From: an uncultured Hyphomonas sp.
GTDB lineage: Bacteria; Pseudomonadota; Alphaproteobacteria; Caulobacterales; Hyphomonadaceae
Assembly: GCF_963678875.1 (NCBI RefSeq)
Contig: NZ_OY787456.1
Span: 1,612,001 to 1,676,000, forward strand
DNA: 64,000 bases
Direction of reading: 5' to 3'
The translations under genes were made by a program, and so were the position numbers. Positions 54,695 to 62,493 of the stretch are shown in pieces (the stretch's first letter is position 1; every line of letters starts with the position of its first letter). The notes beneath the pieces are model-generated. The model saw only the letters and a program-made list of their open reading frames with translations, made no database searches and was not told the DNA's origin.

Positions 54695-55914
54695 GCACTG
54701 TACTGGATATCGACGCCATCCGGGCGGAATTCCCGATCCTCAGCCGCGAGGTGAACGGCCATCCACTGGTTTATCTCGACAATGCGGCGAGCGCGCAGAA
54801 GCCGAATGCCGTCATCGACGCGGTCGCGAACCAGTCGCGTACGGCCTATGCCAACGTCCACCGGGGCATCCACACGCTGTCGAACGAGGCGACGGAAGCC
54901 TATGAGGCGGCGCGTGAATCCGCGCGGGCCTACCTGAACGCGCCGGCGGTTGAGAATATCATCTTCACCAAGGGCTCGACCGAGGGGATCAACCTCGTCG
55001 CTTCGGCGCTGGCGGGCGAGATCAAGCCCGGTGACGAGATTGTCCTGTCGGTGATGGAGCATCACTCCAACATCATTCCCTGGCACTTCCTGCGCGAGCG
55101 GCACGGCGCCGTATTGCGCTGGGTCGGCCTGACGGAGGATGGCGCGCTCGACATGGCTGAACTGGCCGAGGCGATCGGGCCGAAAACCAAATTCGTGGCC
55201 ATGACCCACATGTCCAACGTGCTGGGCACGGTGACCGACATGGCGGAGATTGTTCGCCTCGCACACGATGCAGGCGCGCAGGTGCTGGCAGACGGCAGCC
55301 AGGCGGCGGTCCACATTCCGGTGGATGTGCAGGCGCTCGGCATCGACTGGTACGTCATGACCGGCCACAAGCTCTACGGGCCGACGGGTATCGGCGTGCT
55401 CTACGGCACGGCCGAGGCACTGGACCGGGCGCGGCCCTATCAGGGCGGCGGGGAGATGATCGAGATCGTCACCCGAGACAGCGTCACCTACAACACGGCC
55501 CCGCACAAGTTCGAGGCCGGCACCCCGCCGATCCTGGAAGCGATTGGTCTTGGCGAAGCCCTGAACTGGATACGCAATCATCCGTCAGACGCCGTGCATG
55601 CACATGAGATGGTCCTGTATAGTCATGCCGTAGAGGGGCTCCGCGGCATCAATGGATTGCGGATTCACGGCGAAGCGCCGGGCAAGGGCGCGGTGCTGAC
55701 CTTCAGCCTCGAAGGCGCGCACCCCCATGATATTGCTCAGATTCTTGATCGCTATGGCGTTGCGATCCGGGCCGGGCACCATTGCGCTCAGCCGCTGATG
55801 GAACATCTCGGTGTCCCCTCGACAGCCCGCGCCTCCTTCGCCATCTACAACACCCTGGCCGAAGTCGACGCCTTCATCGAGGCGCTCGCCAAGGCCCGGA
55901 AAATGCTGGTATAG
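54691..55914 (+). CDS. sufS: class II cysteine desulfurase SufS
   Basis: 407 residues from the ATG at 54691 that overlaps the sufD stop; an ATG four codons earlier is less likely. The pyridoxal phosphate lysine is K227 in T-G-H-K-L-Y-G-P-T-G, and the catalytic C365 lies in R-A-G-H-H-C-A-Q-P-L-M, the short class II loop. It supplies persulfide sulfur to SufBCD, normally through SufE or SufU, neither of which is encoded nearby. The next gene starts within 10 bp. Confidence 0.97.
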   Translation: MSTVLDIDAIRAEFPILSREVNGHPLVYLDNAASAQKPNAVIDAVANQSRTAYANVHRGIHTLSNEATEAYEAARESARAYLNAPAVENIIFTKGSTEGINLVASALAGEIKPGDEIVLSVMEHHSNIIPWHFLRERHGAVLRWVGLTEDGALDMAELAEAIGPKTKFVAMTHMSNVLGTVTDMAEIVRLAHDAGAQVLADGSQAAVHIPVDVQALGIDWYVMTGHKLYGPTGIGVLYGTAEALDRARPYQGGGEMIEIVTRDSVTYNTAPHKFEAGTPPILEAIGLGEALNWIRNHPSDAVHAHEMVLYSHAVEGLRGINGLRIHGEAPGKGAVLTFSLEGAHPHDIAQILDRYGVAIRAGHHCAQPLMEHLGVPSTARASFAIYNTLAEVDAFIEALAKARKMLV

Positions 55915-55923
55915 GTGGCTCAT

Positions 55924-56307
55924 ATGGCCGATGACATGACTTCCCGCGACGTGGACGCTGCCGCTGAAACTGCAGCACCTTCAGCGATTCCGCAGGATGA
56001 ACTGAACCAGATCACCGACGCGCTGATCGCCGCGTTCAAGACGGTGTTCGATCCGGAGATCCCGGTCGACATCTATGAACTGGGCCTGATCTACAAGGTG
56101 GACATCGATGACGACCGCAAGGTCGATATCGAAATGACACTTACGGCGCCCGGCTGCCCGGTGGCCGGTGAGATGCCGGGCTGGGTGGAAAATGCCGCCC
56201 GCACCGTCGAAGGCGTGCAGGATGTCGAGGTCCAGCTGACCTTCGATCCGCCCTGGGATCCGTCACGCATGTCTGACGAAGCCCGCCTCGCACTGAACAT
56301 GCTGTAA
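55924..56307 (+). CDS. sufT: SufT/DUF59 Fe-S assembly protein
   Basis: 127 residues from the ATG at 55924 (AGGTGG five bases upstream); a GTG at 55915 is possible but sits in the binding site. The MIP18/DUF59 domain is clear: D-P-E-I-P-V-D-I-Y-E-L-G-L-I-Y and M-T-L-T-A-P-G-C-P-V-A, with the conserved reactive cysteine in A-P-G-C-P. The family assists maturation of Fe-S proteins, often as the SufT member of the operon. The N-terminal 25 residues are Asp/Ala-rich and disordered. Confidence 0.92.
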   Translation: MADDMTSRDVDAAAETAAPSAIPQDELNQITDALIAAFKTVFDPEIPVDIYELGLIYKVDIDDDRKVDIEMTLTAPGCPVAGEMPGWVENAARTVEGVQDVEVQLTFDPPWDPSRMSDEARLALNML

Positions 56308-56342
56308 TTGAACGGAAAGGGGTGCGCCCCTATCTTTCCCTC

Positions 56343-56702
56343 ATGGCCAGAAGACCCAGACCCAAGCCCGTGAAGCTCTCCGACGCCGCTGCAGCGCGCG
56401 TGAAGGAGATCATGGAAGAGCGCGGCGCAGGCTACCTGCGTGTCGGCGTAACCAATGGCGGCTGTGCCGGCATGGAATACGTCATGGACTATGCCATGGC
56501 GCCCGAGCCGCTCGACGAGGTCGTTGAGGACAACGGCGTCACCATCCTGATCGACGCCAAGGCTGTGCTGTTCCTGCTCGGCAGTGAAGTGGATTTCGAA
56601 GTCACGCCGCTCCACGAAAAATTCGTGTTCAACAACCCGAACCAGACCGATGCATGCGGCTGTGGTGAAAGCGTGACGATCGTTCCTGCCGCAGAAGCGT
56701 GA
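56343..56702 (+). CDS. sufA: A-type Fe-S carrier SufA (HesB/IscA family)
   Basis: 119 residues from the ATG at 56343; a GTG at 56322 would add seven residues and sits directly after GGAAAGG, so the start is uncertain. The three cysteines of A-type carriers are present, one in G-G-C-A-G-M-E-Y and two in A-C-G-C-G-E-S near the end. It carries assembled clusters to target proteins and is the last recognised gene of the SUF operon. Confidence 0.95.
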   Translation: MARRPRPKPVKLSDAAAARVKEIMEERGAGYLRVGVTNGGCAGMEYVMDYAMAPEPLDEVVEDNGVTILIDAKAVLFLLGSEVDFEVTPLHEKFVFNNPNQTDACGCGESVTIVPAAEA

Positions 56703-56730
56703 CTGGCATCCGCCGGCTTGGCGAAACGCC

Positions 56731-57228
56731 ATGATCATTCAGGGCTTTGATCCGATTGCTGCACCTGATGCGCAGATCCTGATTCTTGGGAGCATGCCGG
56801 GCGTCGCCTCCCTGGAGGCAGACCAGTACTACGCCCATGCCCGGAACGCTTTCTGGCCCATCATGGGCGAGTTGTTCGGAGCCGGCCCGGAAATACCCTA
56901 TGCCGAGCGCAAGACGATCCTGATGGCGAACGGTATTGCCGTCTGGGATGTCCTGAAATTCTGCCGCCGTGAAGGCAGCCTCGATGCGGACATCAGGGCA
57001 GAACTCCCAAACGATTTCGCGGCTTTCTTCGCCGGCCATCCGCGGGTCCGCAGGATTGGGCTGAATGGTGGAAAAGCCACAAAGATCTTTCAGAAATTCG
57101 CGGAAGCTCACGCGCCCGCGGCGGCCGTCGCAACGCGCCTGCCATCGACCAGTCCAGCCTATGCTGCCATGAGTTTCGCGCGGAAATGCGAGCTGTGGCG
57201 GCAAGCCTTGCTGGGCCCTCAAGTCTAG
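56731..57228 (+). CDS. DNA-deoxyinosine glycosylase (uracil-DNA glycosylase superfamily, family 6-like)
   Basis: 165 residues. Motifs I-L-G-S-M-P-G-V-x-S-L with Y-Y-A-H-A-R-N-A-F-W and L-P-S-T-S-P-A match the hypoxanthine/deoxyinosine glycosylase branch of the uracil-DNA glycosylase superfamily. It should excise deaminated adenine (and perhaps uracil) from DNA for base excision repair. The start follows the sufA stop by 28 bp, and the stop overlaps the convergent acyltransferase by 4 bp. Confidence 0.88.
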   Translation: MIIQGFDPIAAPDAQILILGSMPGVASLEADQYYAHARNAFWPIMGELFGAGPEIPYAERKTILMANGIAVWDVLKFCRREGSLDADIRAELPNDFAAFFAGHPRVRRIGLNGGKATKIFQKFAEAHAPAAAVATRLPSTSPAYAAMSFARKCELWRQALLGPQV

Positions 57229-58031
57229 GCCTTCTTGAACGCGGCGAGGTCCGACATGGTCGGGCTGGCTTCCATCCCTTTCGGCGGGTCAGGGATGAGT
57301 GTGGCGCGTTTGACCGGCGTGCCACGGCCCTCGGCGACCAGTTCTGCCGTGCGCTGCTCCACAACCTCGGTGAGGCGCTCCATGAACTCTTCCTTTGGAA
57401 GGTCCCACGGGATGGGGTCAAGGAATTCGATGATCGCCGTACCGGGGCGCTTTTCCTTTTCCTGCTGTTGCCAGTACAGGCCGATATTGGTCGCCACAGG
57501 TACGACCGGTGCCTGCATGGCCTGCGCCATATGCCAGACACCTGGCTTGTAGCGGAAATGGTAGTCGACAGGGGCCAGGTGCCCCTCCGGATAGATCAGA
57601 ATGCGCCGGCCATCCTGCCTGGCCCGCTCCATGCCTTCGCGGAGCGATGCAGCCTTCCGCTCACCGCCGCCGCAGGTGTCGATGACGATAGCGCCCAGCT
57701 TGCGCAGGATGCCGCCGACCAATGGAAATTTTTCAAGATGGTCGCCCGTGACGAAGGTGAGTTTGTCCACCTCCGGATAGACGAGATAGCCGTCGCCCCA
57801 GCTCTGATGTTTCGACGCCACGATGAATGCGCCTTCCGGAAGCTTGTCACGGCCCCGTACGTCTTTGCAGATACCTGCCACCAATCGAAGGTTCAGGTTC
57901 ATGGCCCGGGTGTAGCTACGGATGATCATCCGCACCGGTGTGTGCCCGGGCAGGATCAGAAACGGCACGGACGTCAGGACGTAGAGCGCGGAAAGCAGGT
58001 AGTAGACAAACGTGAACAGGGCTGCGCGCAT
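57225..58031 (-). CDS. 1-acyl-sn-glycerol-3-phosphate acyltransferase (PlsC family), altered substrate motif
   Basis: 268 residues. An N-terminal hydrophobic segment (about 5-28) anchors it to the inner membrane. The catalytic H-x4-D motif is intact as H75-Q-S-W-G-D80. The glycerol-phosphate-binding motif, usually E-G-T-R, reads E149-G-H-L152, losing the arginine. The enzyme would acylate lysophosphatidic acid in phospholipid synthesis, but the change could mean a different acceptor, such as an ornithine lipid. It is the downstream partner of a TetR gene (39 bp). Confidence 0.88.
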   Translation of the reverse strand: MRAALFTFVYYLLSALYVLTSVPFLILPGHTPVRMIIRSYTRAMNLNLRLVAGICKDVRGRDKLPEGAFIVASKHQSWGDGYLVYPEVDKLTFVTGDHLEKFPLVGGILRKLGAIVIDTCGGGERKAASLREGMERARQDGRRILIYPEGHLAPVDYHFRYKPGVWHMAQAMQAPVVPVATNIGLYWQQQEKEKRPGTAIIEFLDPIPWDLPKEEFMERLTEVVEQRTAELVAEGRGTPVKRATLIPDPPKGMEASPTMSDLAAFKKA

Positions 58032-58069
58032 GGCGAGGTTCCTTTCGTCTTGCTTGTTACAGAACGGTA

Positions 58070-58678
58070 TTAGTCAGATTTGAGTACGGCGACGACGGCG
58101 CGGGCCATCGCGTCCGCGTGCTGGGCGAACAGGCCGGGCAAACGGTTGTAGATCTTGTTCTGGCCAGCCTGCAGAACGACGCCAAGCGCCATGGCAGCTT
58201 TCAGGGCCGGATCTCCACTCGGGATCACGCCTTCCTGCATCAGGCCATCGATGATCTGCTCCGTAATCGACACGGGATCGTCTTCGCGCCGCTTGTCGTA
58301 GGGCAGGTACCGGTTGAGTGAAACCAGATGGAAGGAAAACAGAAGGAAGTCTTCATCTGCCAGTTCGCAATAGGCTTTCACGGCAGCATGGACTTTCTCT
58401 TCCAGCGAGCCGTCGCCCGACAGGGCCTCCTGCATCATCTGGCCGAGGCGATTGTGGGTTTCCATGAACAGGCTGAGCGCCAGTTGGTCCTTGCCCTTGT
58501 AGTGCCGGTAAAGCGCGCCTTCGGAGACACCTGCCTTTTCGGCGATTTCCCGAGTGGTCGCGGCGTCCACGCCCTCATGCACAAAGAGTTTGAGGGCGGC
58601 GCGTTCGATTTTCGGCCGCGCGTTGCGCACGCGCGGTTTCTTGGCGGGGGTCTTGGGCGTTGTCGTATTTCTTGTCAT
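58070..58678 (-). CDS. TetR-family transcriptional regulator
   Basis: 202 residues from the ATG at 58678, which has GGAG six bases upstream; another ATG at 58711 would add 11 residues. A basic leader (K-K-P-R-V-R-N-A-R-P-K) precedes the helix-turn-helix (R-E-I-A-E-K-A-G-V-S-E-G-A-L-Y-R-H-Y). The rest is a helical ligand domain. It is upstream of the plsC-like gene, same strand, so a lipid-related signal is plausible. A 42-bp dyad lies upstream and is a likely operator. Confidence 0.92.
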   Translation of the reverse strand: MTRNTTTPKTPAKKPRVRNARPKIERAALKLFVHEGVDAATTREIAEKAGVSEGALYRHYKGKDQLALSLFMETHNRLGQMMQEALSGDGSLEEKVHAAVKAYCELADEDFLLFSFHLVSLNRYLPYDKRREDDPVSITEQIIDGLMQEGVIPSGDPALKAAMALGVVLQAGQNKIYNRLPGLFAQHADAMARAVVAVLKSD

Positions 58679-58715
58679 AGGAGACTCCGTACTCGCCTCG
58701 TGGGGTAACATAAGT

Positions 58716-58757
58716 GCAAAATATAAGCAAGTGAGTATTCACTTACATATATTTTGC
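58716..58757. promoter_or_regulatory. 42-bp dyad, likely TetR operator
   Basis: Inverted arms GCAAAATATA (58716-58725) and TATATTTTGC (58748-58757) and inner arms AAGTGA (58729-58734) and TCACTT (58739-58744) share one centre at 58736.5; 18 of 21 base pairs are symmetric. It lies 38 bp upstream of the TetR start and about 130 bp from the glycosyltransferase start, in the AT-rich intergenic region. Such nested symmetry fits binding of one or two TetR dimers and could control both genes. Confidence 0.7.
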
Positions 58758-58885
58758 TGTTTTTCTTGCCATTTTTCCGTATTTCGCGCGATTTTTCGCA
58801 GCTTTACGTTTAATTGTCATGCAAACTGCCTATAAAATGAGTGAATGGTCACAGGGTAATGTGGCTTGCTGGGCTGGGGATAGCT

Positions 58886-60133
58886 ATGGCTGACGCACTG
58901 ACGGGCAATAAACTTTTACGTGTATCTGTTCTGCGCGACAGATACCCAACCGCGTTTTCAAGTCCACGCCATTCACGGCATGATGTTCGGCGCCGCTTGT
59001 TCGTGCCGTTCAACAAGATCAGGGCGAAGCTCGATGGCTTTACGCTGATGCAGCCGTTCGACGGGGCGGACCTTGTTCATGTTGTGAACCGCATTCCGTT
59101 CGGAGCGCGCCGGATGATCTGCTCCTTCGAGAGCCACATTCCCCGCCAATTCGGATTACCCGGTGATGCCATTCTGACGAAGATGATGCTCAGGGAAATC
59201 ACAAGCAACCGGTGCCGCCGTCTGGTGGGAATGTCTCATTTTGCCAAACGAACGGCGTTGGCCATGCACGAAGGCACACCGGCCTATGATGTGATCAAGG
59301 CGAAAATGATGGTCCAACACCCAAACGTGGAGCTGGGGCAGGAGGGCGACCGCCTGAAAGACGATGACGGTAAAACCCTGATCCTCACATTTGTGGGGGG
59401 GCATTTCGTCCGCAAGGGAGGATGTGTCGCGGTCCGGATCGCGGAGAAAGCCCTGGAGCAGGGGCTTCCAATTCATGTGAATATCATTTCCTCGATGCAG
59501 GCAGGCGAGAGCGTTTGGAGCGACCCCACCGATCCGGCTTTTCTGAAGAAGTATACGGACCTTCTCTCCTTGCCGAATGTCACTCATTTCGAAGGATTGC
59601 CGAACGCCGACGCGCGGGAAGTCATGGGCAAGTCCCATTTCACCCTTTTGCCGACGTTCGAAGATACGTTCGGATTTTCAGCCATTGAATCCATGGCAGA
59701 ATATACGCCCGTCATAGGAACGAGCGTTTGCGCCCTTCCCGAAGTGATCTACCCGGGGCGCAACGGTTTCCTGCTCCACCTCGAGCGGGATGAGTTGGGC
59801 GAGTGGGTCCGTCCAGACAAGAGCGAACGCCACACCGAAGCCTATACACGGCTTTATGACGACACGATTGAAACGCTCGCTGACGAGGCGCTGGATCATC
59901 TGAGGCCGCTGATCGGCAAACCTGAATTGCTCGCCGGTATGCGCGCTGATGCGCGGTATACTGCGGAAGAAATGTTCAGCGCCGACGTCGCTGGACCGCG
60001 TTGGGATGATTTGTACGAGCGTGTTTCGCGCGAGTCGACGGGGACTCCGGCTGTCTGCGATCCGGTTCTGGATCAGTCGTCGCCAGAATCTCCTGCGTTT
60101 CTGTTTGAAGGCAAACCTTTCGGAATGCGCTGA
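58886..60133 (+). CDS. glycosyltransferase family 4 protein
   Basis: 415 residues from the ATG at 58886 (GGGGA five bases upstream); an upstream GTG at 58841 and ATG at 58859 are alternatives. The C-terminal GT-B half has L-T-F-V-G-G-H-F-V-R-K-G-G and L-P-T-F-E-D-T-F-G-F-S-A-I-E-S-M-A, where the D/E of the E-x7-E nucleotide-sugar motif are present in the DTFGFS variant. No membrane segment is seen. Its acceptor is unknown; no capsule or LPS genes flank it. It is divergent from the TetR gene across the AT-rich region with the dyad. Confidence 0.88.
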   Translation: MADALTGNKLLRVSVLRDRYPTAFSSPRHSRHDVRRRLFVPFNKIRAKLDGFTLMQPFDGADLVHVVNRIPFGARRMICSFESHIPRQFGLPGDAILTKMMLREITSNRCRRLVGMSHFAKRTALAMHEGTPAYDVIKAKMMVQHPNVELGQEGDRLKDDDGKTLILTFVGGHFVRKGGCVAVRIAEKALEQGLPIHVNIISSMQAGESVWSDPTDPAFLKKYTDLLSLPNVTHFEGLPNADAREVMGKSHFTLLPTFEDTFGFSAIESMAEYTPVIGTSVCALPEVIYPGRNGFLLHLERDELGEWVRPDKSERHTEAYTRLYDDTIETLADEALDHLRPLIGKPELLAGMRADARYTAEEMFSADVAGPRWDDLYERVSRESTGTPAVCDPVLDQSSPESPAFLFEGKPFGMR

Positions 60134-60248
60134 CCGCGTGTTGTCCTGATGCGCTGGACTCCGGTCCCAGGGACAGTGGCTAATCAAAGGTGATTTGCCT
60201 ACAGGGGGCTTGTCGGGCTTTCTGGGGAAAACTGCCGGAGGAAGCCCC

Positions 60249-60815
60249 ATGAACCGTGCCGTCATCTTTTCGATCCTGACAATGACCGCTTGTGTTACTG
60301 TCCCTGTGGAAGCGCAACAGCCAGCGTCGACTCAAGCCAGTCAGCCGGCCAATCCGCCACCGCCTTGCGACGATGCTGATTATCATCAGTTCGATTTCTG
60401 GATCGGAGACTGGGATGTTTATGATCCGGCGGGAAACCTGGCTGGCACGAATTCCATCCAGCCAGCGGAACAGGGATGTCTCCTGATCGAGCATTGGACC
60501 AATTCCGGTGGCGGCACCGGGCAGAGCTATAATTTTTATGATCCGGGCACCGGACAGTGGCGTCAGATATGGGTCAATGGCGGTGGGATCATCGACTATT
60601 CAGGCGGGCTGACTGAAACCGGATCCATGCTGCTTGAGGGCGAAATCCGAAACCGTGGAGCAGGTGGTGTGGCGCCTTTTACCGGGGAATGGACGCCAAA
60701 CGCCGATGGCTCGGTCACCCAGCATTTCCGCCAGCAGAATCCTGAGACGGGCGAGTGGTCCGACTGGTTCGTCGGACGCTACGTTCGGAAAAATGAAGAG
60801 TCCGATCAGCCCTGA
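60249..60815 (+). CDS. secreted protein of unknown function, DUF1579-like
   Basis: 188 residues from the ATG at 60249 with GGAGGA six bases upstream. The N-terminus is a signal peptide (MNRAVIFSILTMTACVTVPVEAQ); cleavage after VEA is likely, though M-T-A-C could be an imperfect lipobox. A Pro/Gln-rich linker leads to a domain opening F-D-F-W-I-G-D-W-D-V and ending D-W-F-V-G-R-Y. This form is seen in uncharacterised beta-barrel-like secreted proteins (DUF1579-like). The function is unknown. It overlaps purS tail-to-tail by 10 bp. Confidence 0.82.
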   Translation: MNRAVIFSILTMTACVTVPVEAQQPASTQASQPANPPPPCDDADYHQFDFWIGDWDVYDPAGNLAGTNSIQPAEQGCLLIEHWTNSGGGTGQSYNFYDPGTGQWRQIWVNGGGIIDYSGGLTETGSMLLEGEIRNRGAGGVAPFTGEWTPNADGSVTQHFRQQNPETGEWSDWFVGRYVRKNEESDQP

Positions 60816-61051
60816 AGATCGATGCGGTAGCTTTCGATCACGGTGTTCGCGAGGAGTTTCTCGCACATTTCTTTGACGCGGGCATTGGCGTCCGCTTCGC
60901 TGAGACCGTCTTCGAGGTCGAGCTCGATGACTTTGCCGATCCGCGCGCTTTCGACTTCCTTGTAGCCCATGCGGGCCAGTGTATCGGCAACCGCCTTGCC
61001 CTGCGGGTCCAGTACGCCGTTCTTCAGGGCAACGTGAACAATGGCTTTCAT
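60806..61051 (-). CDS. purS: phosphoribosylformylglycinamidine synthase subunit PurS
   Basis: 81 residues, standard. The start M-K-A-I-V-H-V-A-L-K-N-G-V-L-D-P-Q-G-K-A-V with G-K-V-I-E-L-D-L is diagnostic. PurS joins PurL and PurQ in the fourth step of purine synthesis. It follows purC by 93 bp. purQ, which often comes next, is absent: the next gene is convergent. Confidence 0.96.
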   Translation of the reverse strand: MKAIVHVALKNGVLDPQGKAVADTLARMGYKEVESARIGKVIELDLEDGLSEADANARVKEMCEKLLANTVIESYRIDLQG

Positions 61052-61144
61052 CCGGTGGTCTCCTGGCGGGGGTACGAGTCGCGCTTCGTCTAGCGCAATT
61101 GCCTGACTATTGGAACATTCCCGGTGGTATCGGAGATGCCGGGA

Positions 61145-61918
61145 TCACTTGCCGCTATTGAAGCTGACGACGTTATCCGTTTCGCCGGATTCCTTGATGA
61201 TGCCGAGCCTGCGCGCGACTTCAGCATAGGCTTCCGTCACACCGCCGAGGTCACGCCGGAAGCGGTCCTTGTCCAGCTTGTCGCCGGTTTCGAAGTCCCA
61301 CAGACGGCAGGAATCAGGGCTGATCTCGTCCGCCAGCAGAATACGCGGGATCTCGGCGTCGCCTTCGAAATAGCGGCCGAATTCCAGCTTGAAGTCGATC
61401 AGGCGGATTCCGACGGCAGCAAACAGGCCGGACATGAAATCGTTCACGCGCAGGGCAAGCGAGATCAGGTCGTCATATTCCTGCGGGCCGGCCCAGCCGA
61501 AGGCTGCGATATGCTCCTCGGTCACCAGCGGATCGTGCAGCGCATCGTCCTTGTAGTAGAATTCAACGATCGGGCGGGGAAGGACCTGGCCTTCCTCGAT
61601 GCCGAGGCGCTTGGCCAGTGAACCGGCGGCCACATTGCGCACGACCACTTCCAGCGGAATGATTTCCACCTTCTTGATCAGCTGCTCGCGCATGTTGAGG
61701 CGGCGGATGAAATGGGTCGGGATGCCGACCCCGGCCAGGCGGGTCATCATGAACTCGCTGATGCGGTTGTTCAGGACGCCCTTGCCGTCCAGAACAGCGC
61801 GCTTCTGGGCGTCAAAGGCCGTGGTGTCATCCTTGAAATACTGGATTAGGGTGCCCGGTTCCGGACCCTCATAGAGGATCTTGGCCTTGCCTTCATAAAC
61901 GACACGCCGCTTGTTCAT
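61145..61918 (-). CDS. purC: phosphoribosylaminoimidazole-succinocarboxamide synthase
   Basis: 257 residues. Motifs Y-E-G-K-A-K-I-L-Y, E-V-V-V-R-N-x-A-A-G-S and L-I-D-F-K-L-E-F-G-R identify SAICAR synthase, which joins CAIR and aspartate in purine synthesis. It is upstream of purS on the same strand. The leader (61937-61955) can form a GGCCCC/GGGGCC hairpin but has no recognisable purine riboswitch. It is divergent from the DUF1476 gene, with 182 bp between starts. Confidence 0.98.
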   Translation of the reverse strand: MNKRRVVYEGKAKILYEGPEPGTLIQYFKDDTTAFDAQKRAVLDGKGVLNNRISEFMMTRLAGVGIPTHFIRRLNMREQLIKKVEIIPLEVVVRNVAAGSLAKRLGIEEGQVLPRPIVEFYYKDDALHDPLVTEEHIAAFGWAGPQEYDDLISLALRVNDFMSGLFAAVGIRLIDFKLEFGRYFEGDAEIPRILLADEISPDSCRLWDFETGDKLDKDRFRRDLGGVTEAYAEVARRLGIIKESGETDNVVSFNSGK

Positions 61919-62100
61919 GGATCAACCCCTTTCATGGGCCCCTTTTTCGGGGGCCGGAACGGCTTCATCCGGCAGGAATCGCCGCAGCCCCTCCGCTAGC
62001 GGCTCCTGTTACGCCAATCCGTCGCGGGAAACAATTATTGCACACACCTCGCCGGGGACTCTATATCCCAACAAGGTCTACATATTGGAAAGGTCCTGTG

Positions 62101-62418
62101 ATGAGCACATTCAACGATCGGGAGCGCGCGGAAGAAGCGCGGTTTGCGCTCACTGAGGAGCAGCAGTTCAAAGTCATGAACCGGCGCAACAAGCTGCTGG
62201 GCCTTTGGGCTGCCAGCCTGATGGGCATGGGCGAAGATGACGCCGAAGCTTATGCGAAAACAGTGGTCCTGTCGGACCTGGAAGAAGCTGGCGACGAAGA
62301 TGTCTTCCGCAAGGTGCGGGCAGACCTGGACACGGCCAAGACCGGCACGACCGACGCGGAAATCCGCGAGCAGATGGCGGTTCTGTTGCCGGAAGCCCGT
62401 TCGCAGGTGATCGACTGA
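62101..62418 (+). CDS. DUF1476 protein, F1-ATPase inhibitor zeta subunit
   Basis: 105 residues from the ATG at 62101 with GGAAAGG upstream; an upstream extension in frame lacks similarity. The signature M-S-T-F-N-D-R-E-R-A-E-E-A-R-F and R-R-N-K-L-L-G-L-W-A-A with A-E-A-Y-A-K-x-V-V and G-D-E-D-V-F-R-K-V define the zeta family of alphaproteobacterial F1-ATPase inhibitors, which block ATP hydrolysis by inserting into F1. Its target is encoded at 8.1-13.1 kb. A terminator follows the gene. Confidence 0.95.
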   Translation: MSTFNDRERAEEARFALTEEQQFKVMNRRNKLLGLWAASLMGMGEDDAEAYAKTVVLSDLEEAGDEDVFRKVRADLDTAKTGTTDAEIREQMAVLLPEARSQVID

Positions 62419-62447
62419 CCTGCTGGCTGCAGTTTGGCCCTCAAATC

Positions 62448-62487
62448 AGACGGCGCCGTTCCATAAGGAGCGGCGCCGTTGTTTTTT
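62448..62487 (+). terminator. Rho-independent terminator after the zeta subunit gene
   Basis: ACGGCGCCG (62450-62458) pairs with CGGCGCCGT (62471-62479) around a 12-nt loop and is followed by a T-rich run to 62487. It lies 30 bp after the stop and just before the end of the convergent GH16 gene. Confidence 0.92.
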
Positions 62488-62493
62488 GTGGAT

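Noticed and set aside
61937..61955. purC leader hairpin as a purine riboswitch
   Set aside because: Only a simple 6-bp stem is present; the three-way junction and conserved core of purine riboswitches are missing.
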